Notes under the pieces: generated by a model
What the model was told of the DNA's origin: nothing
Databases searched by the model: none
The model's input: only the letters and a program-made list of their open reading frames with translations
Made by a program: the position numbers and the translations under genes
In this document: positions 15,921 to 24,358 of the stretch, piece by piece
Layout of the letters: each line of letters begins with the position of its first letter
Numbering within the stretch: the first letter of the stretch is position 1
Origin: Flavobacteriia bacterium
Lineage (GTDB): Bacteria; Bacteroidota; Bacteroidia; Flavobacteriales; Flavobacteriaceae
Length of the DNA: 28,200 nt
Assembly (NCBI GenBank): GCA_018500075.1
Contig: JAHBAN010000032.1
Coordinates: 1-28,200, forward strand
Direction of reading: 5' to 3'

Positions 15921-15990
15921 AGGGGGCGCTGCCCCCTAGATGCAAAGCCATAGGCTTTGCATCATTCCCCCGGGATATTTTTGGAAAGAG
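15921..15990. terminator. Double-hairpin convergent element with CCCCCGGGATATT tail (copy 2)
   Basis: Between convergent corC-like and tyrS genes there is an AGGGGGC/GCCCCCT hairpin (15921-15937), a perfect 11-bp stem GATGCAAAGCC/GGCTTTGCATC with loop ATA (15939-15963), then ATTCCCCCGGGATATTTTTG. The layout and tail match the element at 9915-9977, while the stem sequences differ. The T run serves rightward transcription. It is probably a bidirectional terminator and a member of a dispersed family. Confidence 0.65.
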
Positions 15991-15998
15991 GAAGGGGC

Positions 15999-17342
15999 TT
16001 AGCCCTCGAGCTTGACCAGCGCGTGGCGCTTTTTGCCGGCGGTGAGCTTGAGGGTGGTGGCGACATCTGCTGCTGTGAACATCTGGCCCGCCTCGGTGAC
16101 GGCCGCGTCGTTGACCCGCGCGCCGCCCTCCGCAATCAGCCGTTTGGCTTCTTTGCCCGAGGCCACAAGACCTGCGCGCACGAAGAGCTGTGCGGCGGAG
16201 ATGTTGAATTCACTCTTCTCACGATTAAGAGCAGACAAGAATTGATTTCGCTCAATAAGGGGCATTTGTCCTAAGAAACCTTCGTCCGAACCTACCCAAG
16301 TGAAGTCGTCGATTTCTAGTGATACAGTGTTGAGCTCTTCGCCGACACCGCCGCGCTCAAAGACCTCGCGGGCTGTGGCTTCGGCGGCCTCGGCGGCGGC
16401 GCGGCCATGGCAGAGGGTTGTCACCTCATTGGCGAGCACGATTTTGGCATCGTTGATGGCGGAGCCTTCCAGCGCGCCGAGGCGCTCGCACTCGGCGATC
16501 GGCAGCTCGGTGTAGAGCTTGAGGAAGCGCCCCACATCGGCATCTGTTGTGTTGCGCCAGAACTGCCAGAACTCGTAGGGAGAGCGCATATCGGCGTTGA
16601 GCCAGACCGCGCCATCGGCAGATTTGCCCATTTTCTTGCCATCAGAGGTGGTCAGAAGCGGCGAGGTGAGGCCGTAGATTTCTTGCCCGATCACGCGGCG
16701 GGTGAGGTCGATCCCATTGACGATATTGCCCCATTGATCAGAGCCGCCCATCTGGAGCGCGCAGCCGTAGCGGCGGTTGAGCTCCAGAAAGTCATAGGCT
16801 TGCAGGATCATATAGTTGAACTCGAGAAAGCTTAGGGATTGTTCGCGGTCGATCCGGCTTTTGACGCTTTCAAAGGCGAGCATACGGTTGACCGAGAAGT
16901 GGCGGCCGATGTCGCGCAGGAACGCGAGGTAGTTGAGGCCATCGAGCCACTCGGCGTTGTTGAGCATCAAGGCGCCTGTGTCACTCTCGTTGTAATCAAC
17001 GTATTTGGCGAAAACCTGCTGGATGCCGTCGATATTGGCGTTGATCTGCGCCTCGGTGAGCAGCGGGCGCTCATCGGCGCGAAACGACGGATCGCCGACC
17101 TTGGTGGTGCCGCCGCCCATCAGGGTGATCGGCTTGTGGCCGGTTTTTTGCAGCCAGCGCAGCATCATGATCTGGATCAGCGAGCCGACATGGAGCGACT
17201 TGGCCGTGGCATCAAAGCCGATATAGGCCGGCACAACCCCCGCGACCAGGGCCTCGTCAAGGCCCTGATAATCGGTGCAATCCGCGAGAAAGCCGCGCTC
17301 CATCATGACACGCATGAACTCCGATTTTGGGTGATAGGTCAT
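15999..17342 (-). CDS. tyrS: Tyrosyl-tRNA synthetase
   Basis: A 447-residue class I synthetase that charges tRNA-Tyr. The HIGH-like motif is HVGS at residues 51-54 after YIGFDATAKSL, and the KMSKS-like motif is KKMGKS at about 236-241. The tyrosine-binding segment (YMILQAYDFLEL, QMGGSDQWGNI) is intact. A C-terminal S4 RNA-binding domain ends the protein (RAGLVASGKEAKRLIAEGGARVND). The protein is somewhat longer than the usual 415-425 residues, and the extra length seems to lie at about residues 335-381, just before the S4 domain. That stretch is coded by DNA of about 42% GC with A/T-ending codons, unlike its flanks (65-73%). The frame is unbroken. The ATG at 17342 was chosen over 17462, which would run across the divergent anmK start. 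Confidence 0.95.
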   Translation of the reverse strand: MTYHPKSEFMRVMMERGFLADCTDYQGLDEALVAGVVPAYIGFDATAKSLHVGSLIQIMMLRWLQKTGHKPITLMGGGTTKVGDPSFRADERPLLTEAQINANIDGIQQVFAKYVDYNESDTGALMLNNAEWLDGLNYLAFLRDIGRHFSVNRMLAFESVKSRIDREQSLSFLEFNYMILQAYDFLELNRRYGCALQMGGSDQWGNIVNGIDLTRRVIGQEIYGLTSPLLTTSDGKKMGKSADGAVWLNADMRSPYEFWQFWRNTTDADVGRFLKLYTELPIAECERLGALEGSAINDAKIVLANEVTTLCHGRAAAEAAEATAREVFERGGVGEELNTVSLEIDDFTWVGSDEGFLGQMPLIERNQFLSALNREKSEFNISAAQLFVRAGLVASGKEAKRLIAEGGARVNDAAVTEAGQMFTAADVATTLKLTAGKKRHALVKLEG

Positions 17343-17403
17343 TTTGATATTCCTTGGCTGCTGTGGCGCTTGTATAGAGCGCTCATGGGCGAAGGAAAAG
17401 ACC

Positions 17404-18513
17404 ATGATTAAGGGCTTTCGGGACGGCACAGGTTTGCGCGCGATGGGCGCGATGAGCGGCACATCTCTTGACGGGGTGGATGTGGCCGAAGTGGTGACGG
17501 ACGGGCAGGATATCTTCGGGTTTGGCGCGACCGGATATCGCGGCTACGGGGCCGAGGAGCAGAGGATTTTGCGCGCGGCACTTGGCAAATGGCAGGGCGC
17601 GGCGGGGCTTGAGGCGGCGTTTGAGACTGTGCAGCGCGCGCATATCGAGGCGCTGAGGGGCTATGATGCCCAGCTTGTCGGCTTTCACGGCCAGACGCTG
17701 GCGCATGAGCCGCGCGGGCGGGGCACGCATCAGATCGGCGACGGCGCGGCTTTGGCGGCGGCGCTTGGCAAGACGGTTGTCTGGGATTTTCGCACCGCCG
17801 ATGTGGAGCTGGGCGGGGAGGGCGCGCCGCTGGCGCCGTTTTTTCACCACGCCTGTGCGCGCTATCTGGGCTATGAGCGGCCCGTGGCGTTCCTGAACCT
17901 TGGTGGTGTGGGCAACATAAGCTTTGTGGACCCGCGGATTGCACAGCCCGAGGCGGCGGGGGCTGTGCTTGCCTTTGACACGGGGCCGGCCAATGCGCCG
18001 ATCAACGACCTGTGCAACGAGCGGCTGGGGCAGCCCTTTGACACGGGCGGCGCTTTGGCGCGCAGGGGCACTGTCGAGACCGGCGCGCTGGAGCTGTTTC
18101 TGGCGGACCCTTATTTTTACCGGATGCCGCCCAAATCGCTGGATCGGGATGCCTTTGGCGAGATGCGCGGGCTTGTGCTGGAGCTGGATGATGCGGATGC
18201 GGCGGCGACGCTGACGGGGATGGCGGCGGCCTCTGTTTTGCGGGCGATGGACCATGCGCCCGAGCCGCCCTCGGAGCTATTGGTGACGGGCGGGGGGCGG
18301 CTCAACCCTGTGATGATGCAAATGCTGTGCGCGGCGCTGGACTGCCCTGTGCGCGACATAGACGACACCGGGCTGAACGGCGATATGCTGGAGGCGCAGG
18401 CCTTTGCTTACCTCGCTGTGCGCGTGGCGCGGGGCTTGCCCACGTCCTGCCCGAGCACAACCGGCGTGCGCGCCGCGGTGGGCGGCGGGATTGTGAGCTA
18501 TCCTGAGGGGTAG
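17404..18513 (+). CDS. anmK: Anhydro-N-acetylmuramic acid kinase
   Basis: A 369-residue ATPase-fold kinase that cleaves and phosphorylates 1,6-anhydro-MurNAc to MurNAc-6-phosphate in cell-wall recycling in the cytoplasm. The AnmK signature MSGTSLDGVD is near the N-terminus. GFHGQT, FLNLGGVGNISF, FDTGPANAPIND and VTGGGRLNP follow in order, and the length fits the family. The ATG at 17404 has AGGA seven bases upstream; an in-frame start at 17344 lies in the promoter region shared with tyrS and is less likely. The gap to tyrS is only 61 bp and contains TATAGA (17373-17378), which could be a -10 box. No other recycling genes are in the window. Confidence 0.94.
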   Translation: MIKGFRDGTGLRAMGAMSGTSLDGVDVAEVVTDGQDIFGFGATGYRGYGAEEQRILRAALGKWQGAAGLEAAFETVQRAHIEALRGYDAQLVGFHGQTLAHEPRGRGTHQIGDGAALAAALGKTVVWDFRTADVELGGEGAPLAPFFHHACARYLGYERPVAFLNLGGVGNISFVDPRIAQPEAAGAVLAFDTGPANAPINDLCNERLGQPFDTGGALARRGTVETGALELFLADPYFYRMPPKSLDRDAFGEMRGLVLELDDADAAATLTGMAAASVLRAMDHAPEPPSELLVTGGGRLNPVMMQMLCAALDCPVRDIDDTGLNGDMLEAQAFAYLAVRVARGLPTSCPSTTGVRAAVGGGIVSYPEG

Positions 18514-18795
18514 GTGGGGGAATGCGGCGAATGTCTGGATGGAGGCCAATGGGACATTCGTTTGAAGTCCTGGGCCGGTTAACAGCCACGTAGCGGCCCG
18601 GCCATCGTCAGCCCCTCCCTTGGGCTGGCGATTGGGCTGCTGCTAGCGCGCCGTTCGTTCTGAGGATGAATTTGGCGGGCATAAAGCGCTTCGCAAATAC
18701 CGTAGGGTCGCCACCCCAGGGGCTGCCGTTGGCCTAAGGCTCGAACGGCAGCTTCGTCCGCTAAGCAGACATAGCCACTGCTTGATCTGCTTTTC
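18514..18795. other. Palindrome-rich stretch without a gene
   Basis: This 282-bp gap between anmK and the radical SAM gene shows no credible ORF. It is packed with inverted repeats: GAATGTC/GACATTC (18529-18559), GGGCCG/CGGCCC (18572-18599), ATCGTCAGCCC/GGGCTGGCGAT with one mismatch (18604-18632), and a perfect GCTGCCGTT/AACGGCAGC (18722-18752). The first three lie in a row. This looks like a decayed repeated element or a structured RNA. It reminds me of dispersed intergenic sequences in roseobacter genomes, but I cannot confirm that here. Confidence 0.45.
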
Positions 18796-19746
18796 TCACG
18801 CCGAACAGCTGGCCCCGCCGAGCACGCAGAATTTGGCGCAATGGGGGTGGTTGAGTTGCACGGGGCGGCTGGCCTCGGCCAATGTCTCGCCAAGCTCGAA
18901 GGCGGCGTCATAGGCCAGAAGTGTGCAGGCGAGCACGGCGGGGGCGGCGGCGCCTTTGCGTTTGACGACCATGCGCGAGGAGGCGCACATCACGTCATCG
19001 GGCGATTTGCCCAAGATTCCCCAGCAGTCTGTGGTGATTTCGGGGACTTCGACGCTCATATCCATCTCGGGAAAAAGAACTGTTTTGCCAGTGTCTTGCG
19101 CGTCGATCTTGAAGTTATGTTCGGCGTAAAGGCGGGCATAGCCCGCGCGGGCCTCGGCTTCGCTTTCGTGAAAGGCAATGCGGCCTGCAACGGCCATTTG
19201 AAGCCCGTGATCGCGCAGCCAGATCATGCCCTCAAGGGTGCGCGCGAAGGCGTCTTTGCCGCGTTCGGCATCATGCAGCTTGGGGGACCAGTGATCAACG
19301 GAGATGCGCAGCGTGATCTTGTTGGCAAAGCGCGCGGCGAGCTTGAGCAGCCCTGCCTGAACAGGTTTTCGCATCAGCGGGCGCATGGCATTGGTCAGCA
19401 CAAGAACCTCAAAGCCGGCCTCAAGCGCGGCTTCCATCATGCCGGTCATCTCGGGATTCATGAAGGGCTCGCCGCCTGTGAAGGCGATTTCGCGGATCGG
19501 CCAGCCCAACGTGGCGATTTCATCAAGATAAGGCTCCATTTCGGCGCGGGTCAGATAGACCAGCGCGTCATTGGTGGGCGAGCTTTCGATATAGCAGTTG
19601 GCGCAGGTGATGTTGCAGAGCGTGCCGGTGTTGAACCAAAGGGTTTCGGGCCGGGTGAGGGCGACAGAGGCGCGGGCCTCGCCCTTGGCTGTGAGAAGCG
19701 GGTCTTGGAATTTGCCGAGGTTGGCGGGCTTTGCAAAATCTTCCAT
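18796..19746 (-). CDS. Radical SAM protein with cysteine-rich C-terminus
   Basis: A 316-residue radical SAM enzyme. Cys44, Cys48 and Cys51 form the CxxxCxxC motif (CNITCANC) that holds the [4Fe-4S] cluster, and AFTGGEPFMNPEM is the SAM-binding GGE region. The C-terminal third has further cysteines in DCWGI, MCASS, ACTLL and HPHCAKFCVLGGASC, a pattern suited to a SPASM-like auxiliary cluster. Such proteins often modify peptides or cofactors, but I cannot name the substrate. The gene stands alone, with zwf divergent 140 bp away and a gene-free gap downstream. A link with the Cys-Cys repeat peptide 5 kb away is possible but has no positional support. The ATG at 19746 has AAGG a few bases upstream. 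Confidence 0.85.
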   Translation of the reverse strand: MEDFAKPANLGKFQDPLLTAKGEARASVALTRPETLWFNTGTLCNITCANCYIESSPTNDALVYLTRAEMEPYLDEIATLGWPIREIAFTGGEPFMNPEMTGMMEAALEAGFEVLVLTNAMRPLMRKPVQAGLLKLAARFANKITLRISVDHWSPKLHDAERGKDAFARTLEGMIWLRDHGLQMAVAGRIAFHESEAEARAGYARLYAEHNFKIDAQDTGKTVLFPEMDMSVEVPEITTDCWGILGKSPDDVMCASSRMVVKRKGAAAPAVLACTLLAYDAAFELGETLAEASRPVQLNHPHCAKFCVLGGASCSA

Positions 19747-19793
19747 GGCACCTTACATTTTTTGTGTGTTTTCCTTGGCTAAACCAAACAGAG

Positions 19794-19810
19794 CGGGCAA
19801 AAAAGGCCCG
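19794..19810. promoter_or_regulatory. Hairpin/inverted repeat upstream of zwf
   Basis: CGGGC (19794-19798) and GCCCG (19806-19810) flank an A-rich seven-base loop in the 140-bp divergent gap between the radical SAM gene and zwf. It may be an operator or a weak stem; no role can be assigned. Confidence 0.2.
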
Positions 19811-19886
19811 ATCAGGCTTTGCACGCCATTGTGAACGCGAGTAAGCCTGTTATCCTTTGCCCAGCAATAACTCACAAGGCTGTCTT

Positions 19887-21341
19887 ATGGTTTCCCGCGT
19901 CATTCCTGTTGATGATTTTGATTTGATGATCTTTGGCGCAACCGGAGATCTGGCACGCCGCAAAATCCTGCCGAGCCTGTTTCGCCGGTTTCATGCCGGG
20001 CAGATGCCCGATGCGGCGCGGGTGATTGGCGCGGCGCGCTCGGAGCATGACGAGGCGAGCTTTCGGGCGTTTGTTTTGGAGGCTTTGCAGGAGTTTGCCC
20101 GCGTGAAGGGGGCCTCTGTTGCGGATTATCAGGCCTTTGTGGCGCGGCTTGATTATGTCACGCTGGATGCGCGCGGCGCAGAGGGCTGGGAGGCGCTCAA
20201 GGCGCTCTGTGCGCGCGATGTGACGCGGGCGTTTTACTTTTCGGTCGGGCCGAGCCTGTTTGAAGACCTTGCCGAGCGGCTGCATCAACACGGGCTGGCG
20301 GGGGCCGAGGCGCGTATTGTTGTGGAGAAGCCTTTTGGCCGTGATCTGGCGAGCGCCAAGGCGCTCAATGCGGCTTTGGCCAAGCATTTTGACGAAAGCC
20401 AGATTTACCGGATCGACCATTACCTTGGCAAGGAAACGGTGCAGAATCTGATGGCTGTGCGCTTTGGCAATATGCTGTTTGGGCCGCTCTGGAACAGCCA
20501 GTATATCGACCACATCCAGATCACCGTAGCGGAAACCGTCGGGGTTGCGGGGCGGGGGGAATACTATGACCGCGCCGGGGCGATGCGCGATATGGTGCAG
20601 AACCATCTGATGCAGCTTTTGTGCCTGATTGCGATGGAGCCGCCTGCGCGGTTTGAGCCTGCGGCGGTGCGCGATGAGAAGCTCAAGGTGATCCGCGCGC
20701 TCGAGCCTGTCGGCCCGACAGACTATGTGCGCGGGCAGTATAACGCGGATGAGACGCGCGCGAGCTATTTTGACGATGTGGGCCATCAGGACAGCACCAC
20801 GGAGAGCTTTATCGCGTTGAAGGCGCATATCTCGAACTGGCGGTGGGCGGGCACGCCGTTTTATCTGCGCACCGGCAAGCGGCTCAAGGCGCGGGCGAGC
20901 GAAATCGCCGTTGTGTTCAAGGACACGCCGCATAGTATTTTTGGAGACGAAGCGGGGCGGCACCGCAATATTCTGAGCATTCGCTTGCAGCCCAATGAGG
21001 GGATCGAGCTGGGCGTGACGATCAAGGAGCCTGGCCCCGGCGGAATGCGGCTGATTGACGTGCCGTTGGATATGAGCTTTGCCGAGGCGCTTGGGCCGGA
21101 CGGCGAGGACGTTCCGGACGCTTATGAGCGGCTGATTATGGATGTGATCCGGGGCAACCAGACGCTCTTTATGCGCGACGATGAGGTCGAGGCGGCCTGG
21201 CGCTGGACCGATCCTATTGTTGCGGGCTGGGAAGCGCGCGGGGAGGCTGCTTTGCTCTATGAAATGGACACGGCCGGGCCGGATGATGCGCTGATGTTGA
21301 TGCATCGTGACGGGCGGCGCTGGAGGGAGATTAGGGAATGA
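19887..21341 (+). CDS. zwf: Glucose-6-phosphate 1-dehydrogenase
   Basis: A 484-residue enzyme that oxidises glucose-6-phosphate to 6-phosphogluconolactone with NADP (or NAD). The dinucleotide-binding loop is GATGDLARRK near residues 17-26. The substrate-binding signature RIDHYLGKE is at 175-183, and the catalytic-histidine region reads RDMVQNHLMQ. The length is typical. The ATG at 19887 has AAGG seven bases upstream; a TTG at 19857 would add ten residues without a better ribosome site. It is the first gene of zwf-pgl-pgi, and its TGA overlaps the pgl ATG (ATGA). With pgl, this feeds 6-phosphogluconate to the Entner-Doudoroff or oxidative pentose pathways. The edd and eda genes are not in the window. 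Confidence 0.96.
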   Translation: MVSRVIPVDDFDLMIFGATGDLARRKILPSLFRRFHAGQMPDAARVIGAARSEHDEASFRAFVLEALQEFARVKGASVADYQAFVARLDYVTLDARGAEGWEALKALCARDVTRAFYFSVGPSLFEDLAERLHQHGLAGAEARIVVEKPFGRDLASAKALNAALAKHFDESQIYRIDHYLGKETVQNLMAVRFGNMLFGPLWNSQYIDHIQITVAETVGVAGRGEYYDRAGAMRDMVQNHLMQLLCLIAMEPPARFEPAAVRDEKLKVIRALEPVGPTDYVRGQYNADETRASYFDDVGHQDSTTESFIALKAHISNWRWAGTPFYLRTGKRLKARASEIAVVFKDTPHSIFGDEAGRHRNILSIRLQPNEGIELGVTIKEPGPGGMRLIDVPLDMSFAEALGPDGEDVPDAYERLIMDVIRGNQTLFMRDDEVEAAWRWTDPIVAGWEARGEAALLYEMDTAGPDDALMLMHRDGRRWREIRE

Positions 21342-22012
21342 TTTTAGAGACTTATCCTGACGATGATTTGCTCTTTATGGGCGTGGCAAACCGATTGGCG
21401 GGGGCGCTGAAGACGGTGCTTTTGCATGAGGAGCGCGCGAGTTTTGTGGTTCCGGGGGGGAGCACGCCGGGGCCGATTTTTGATGCGCTGTGTGCGGCAG
21501 ATCTGGATTGGTCGCGGGTGGATGTGATGTTGTCGGACGAGCGCTGGCGGCCCGAGGTGCACGTGCGCTCCAATGCGCGGCTGATCCGCGAGCGGCTGTT
21601 GCAGGGGCGTGCGGCGGCGGCTGTGTTTCATCCGTTTTATACAGGGGCGGCGCGGCCTGAGGAGACTTTGGCCGAGGTGGAGAGCACGATTTTGCCCTGT
21701 TTGCCGATCTCTGTTTTGCTGCTTGGGATGGGGGCGGATATGCACACGGCCTCGCTTTTTCCGCGGGCAAAGGGGCTTGATTTGGCGCTGTCTCTGCAGA
21801 CACCGGCGCTTTTGGCGCCGATCGAGGCCGAGGGCGAGCCTGAGGTGCGTGTGACACTGACGGCCAATGTGCTGAACGGGGCTTTGAGCAAGCATCTGGT
21901 CATCATCGGCGCCGAGAAGCGCGCAGCGCTCGAGCGTGCAGCGACGCTGCCGCCCGAAAAAGCGCCGGTCAATGCGATCCTTGAAGGCACCACTGTGCAT
22001 TGGGCGCCATGA
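21338..22012 (+). CDS. pgl: 6-phosphogluconolactonase
   Basis: A 224-residue lactonase of the NagB/DevB type that hydrolyses 6-phosphogluconolactone to 6-phosphogluconate. FVVPGGSTPGPIFDAL holds the phosphate-binding loop, and VMLSDERWRP and LLLGMGADMHTASLFP are the family's other blocks. The MGADMHTAS segment replaces the more usual MGxDGHTAS, keeping the histidine. The ATG overlaps the zwf stop by four bases and its own stop overlaps the pgi start in the same way, so the three genes are translationally coupled. Confidence 0.93.
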   Translation: MILETYPDDDLLFMGVANRLAGALKTVLLHEERASFVVPGGSTPGPIFDALCAADLDWSRVDVMLSDERWRPEVHVRSNARLIRERLLQGRAAAAVFHPFYTGAARPEETLAEVESTILPCLPISVLLLGMGADMHTASLFPRAKGLDLALSLQTPALLAPIEAEGEPEVRVTLTANVLNGALSKHLVIIGAEKRAALERAATLPPEKAPVNAILEGTTVHWAP

Positions 22013-23550
22013 CAGCGGCGCTGGTTGCGGCCGAGTGGGCGCGGGTTTTTACGCTGGGCAAGGCGCGGGGCCGGATCAAGGCGCTGTTTGAGGCCGACGG
22101 GGCGCGCGCGGCGCGGATGAGCCGCCAGGCCTGCGGGATGCTGTATGATTTTTCCAAAACGAGCCTGACAGAGCAGAGCCTTGCCGCGCTTCTGGAGTTG
22201 GCCGAGGCGGCCGGCGTGGCGTCTGCGCGGGCGGCGCTGTTTGCGGGCGAAAAGATCAACACGAGCGAGGGGCGCGCTGTTTTGCACCCTGCGCTGCGGG
22301 CGGGGCCTCGGGCTGTGATCGAGCTGGATGGCGCGGATGTGATGCCAAAGGTGCGCGCCACGCTGTCGCGGATGGCGGCCTTTGCCCGTGAGGTGCGCGC
22401 GGGGGCGATCACCGATGTGGTGAATATCGGGATTGGCGGCTCCGATCTTGGGCCAATGATGGCTTCTGAGGCGCTTTCGCCTTATTGCGACGGGCCGCGG
22501 CTGCATTTTGTCTCCAATATTGACGGGGCGCATATTCATGATGTTCTCAAGGGGCTGAGCGCGGCGACAACGCTTGTTCTGGTGGCCTCCAAGACCTTTA
22601 CCACCATCGAAACCATGACCAATGCGGCGACGGCGCGGCGCTGGATGGTGGCGCGCGGGGCCGACCCTGCGGCGCAGTTTGTCGCGATTTCCAGTGCGCT
22701 CGAGACGGCCGCCGCCTTTGGCATTCCGGCCGAGCGGGTGTTTGGCTTTGAAGACTGGGTGGGGGGGCGCTATTCGGTCTGGGGACCGGTCGGGTTGAGC
22801 CTTATGCTGGGGGTCGGACCTGAGAATTTTGCGGCGTTTCTGGAGGGGGCGCGCGAGATGGACACCCATTTTGCGCAGGCCGCTCTGGCAGACAACCTGC
22901 CTGTGCTCCATGCGCTTGTCGGGCTGTGGCATCATCAGGTGTGTGGCTATAAAACCCGCGCGATTCTGCCCTATGATCAAAGGCTTGCGCGGCTGCCGGC
23001 CTATTTGCAGCAGCTTGAAATGGAGAGCAACGGCAAGCGCGTGAGCCGGACCGGCGCGGCGCTGTCCTTTGGGTCGGGGCCGGTTGTCTGGGGGGCGCCG
23101 GGCACCAACGGGCAGCACGCGTTTTTCCAGCTTCTCCACCAAGGCACGCAGATTGTTCCGGCGGAGTTTCTGATTGCGATGCGGGGGCATGAACCGGAGC
23201 TGGCCCATCACCATGCGCTCTTGGTGGCGAATTGTCTGGCGCAGTCGCAGGCTTTGATGCTGGGGCGCGATCATGCCGAGGCGCACCGTGTTTTTGAGGG
23301 CGACCGGCCTTCTGTCACCCTCGCCTATGACAGGCTGACGCCGAAGATGCTCGGGCGGATTGTGGCGCTTTATGAGCACCGTGTGTTCGTTGAGGGGGTG
23401 ATCCTCGGGATCAACTCGTTTGACCAGTTCGGGGTCGAGCTTGGCAAGGAGCTGGCGACGGCCTTGCAGCCTGTGCTGGCGGGGGCTGAGGCGGATCTTG
23501 ACAGCTCAACCGCGCAGCTTGTGGCGCTGTATCGCGCGCATCAGCCCTAA
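22009..23550 (+). CDS. pgi: Glucose-6-phosphate isomerase
   Basis: A 513-residue isomerase interconverting glucose-6-phosphate and fructose-6-phosphate. NIGIGGSDLGP, the SKTFTTIETM phosphate loop, the signature GAPGTNGQHAFFQLLHQGT and the C-terminal GINSFDQFGVELGK with the catalytic lysine are all present. The start at 22009 overlaps the pgl stop (ATGA); a TTG at 22000 is the alternative. It closes the zwf-pgl-pgi operon and lets fructose-6-phosphate be cycled into the Entner-Doudoroff route. Its TAA overlaps the TAG of convergent xthA by four bases, leaving no room for a terminator between them. Confidence 0.96.
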   Translation: MTAALVAAEWARVFTLGKARGRIKALFEADGARAARMSRQACGMLYDFSKTSLTEQSLAALLELAEAAGVASARAALFAGEKINTSEGRAVLHPALRAGPRAVIELDGADVMPKVRATLSRMAAFAREVRAGAITDVVNIGIGGSDLGPMMASEALSPYCDGPRLHFVSNIDGAHIHDVLKGLSAATTLVLVASKTFTTIETMTNAATARRWMVARGADPAAQFVAISSALETAAAFGIPAERVFGFEDWVGGRYSVWGPVGLSLMLGVGPENFAAFLEGAREMDTHFAQAALADNLPVLHALVGLWHHQVCGYKTRAILPYDQRLARLPAYLQQLEMESNGKRVSRTGAALSFGSGPVVWGAPGTNGQHAFFQLLHQGTQIVPAEFLIAMRGHEPELAHHHALLVANCLAQSQALMLGRDHAEAHRVFEGDRPSVTLAYDRLTPKMLGRIVALYEHRVFVEGVILGINSFDQFGVELGKELATALQPVLAGAEADLDSSTAQLVALYRAHQP

Positions 23551-24326
23551 AGGTCAAGCTCAAGCCAGACCGGTACATGATCGGAGGGCTTTTCGCGGCC
23601 CCGCAGCTCGGCTTGAATGTCGCATTTGACCATGAGGTCGGCACATTCGGGGCTGAGCAGGAAATGGTCGATGCGGATGCCGTTGTTGCGCTGCCATGCG
23701 CCGGCTTGATAATCCCAGAAGGAGTAATGGCCGCCACCTTGGGTTTGGGCGCGGAAGGCTTCTGTGAGGCCAAGGGCAAGCAGGCGGCGAAAGGCCTCGC
23801 GGCTTTGGGGCAGGGCGAGAGCGTCTTCGCGCCAGCTTTCGGGCGTGGCGGCGTCTTCGTCCTGGGGGATGACGTTGTAATCACCGGCCATAAAAAACGG
23901 CTCTTCCAGAGCGAGCAGCTCTTCGGCGCGTTTGTGCAGCCGCGCCATCCAAGCCAGTTTGTAATCATATTTCGGGCCGGGGACGGGGTTGCCATTGGGC
24001 AGATAGAGGCCGCAGATGCGCAGGGCTGTCTTGCCGATCACTGTGGCTTCGATGTAGCGGGCCTGTTCGTCCTCAGAATCGCCGGCGAGGCCGCGGGTGA
24101 TGTCCTCAAGGGGCAGTTTGGACAGTAGGGCGACGCCGTTGAAGGACTTTTGGCCATGGGTTTCGACCTGATAGCCGAGCGCCTCGATGGCCTCGCGAGG
24201 GAAGGCCTCATCCACAGATTTGATCTCTTGGAGGATGGCCACATCGGGGGCGTCTTCTTTGAGCCATGTCAGAAGCGTGTCGATGCGGGCTTTGACGCCG
24301 TTGATGTTGAAGGTCGCGAATTTCAT
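23547..24326 (-). CDS. xthA: Exodeoxyribonuclease III
   Basis: A 259-residue AP endonuclease/3'-5' exonuclease of the ExoIII family, acting in base-excision repair. The N-terminus FATFNINGVKARI is typical, the catalytic acid is in LQEIKS, and GDYNVIPQDED and the terminal SDHVPVWLEL carry the remaining active-site residues. The length and motif spacing are normal. The ATG at 24326 begins exactly at the conserved MKFATFNINGV. The last bases overlap the pgi stop, so the two transcripts converge and overlap. Its upstream region holds an 8-bp inverted repeat AGCCGAAG/CTTCGGCT (24359-24393). Confidence 0.95.
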   Translation of the reverse strand: MKFATFNINGVKARIDTLLTWLKEDAPDVAILQEIKSVDEAFPREAIEALGYQVETHGQKSFNGVALLSKLPLEDITRGLAGDSEDEQARYIEATVIGKTALRICGLYLPNGNPVPGPKYDYKLAWMARLHKRAEELLALEEPFFMAGDYNVIPQDEDAATPESWREDALALPQSREAFRRLLALGLTEAFRAQTQGGGHYSFWDYQAGAWQRNNGIRIDHFLLSPECADLMVKCDIQAELRGREKPSDHVPVWLELDL

Positions 24327-24358
24327 GGGCCTGCCTGCTCTTGTGATGGGCTAGGTGT

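Noticed and set aside
16201..16340. tyrS low-GC patch considered as a frameshift or mobile element
   Set aside because: The reading frame is continuous, there are no inverted ends or target duplications, and the segment is too short for an insertion sequence.
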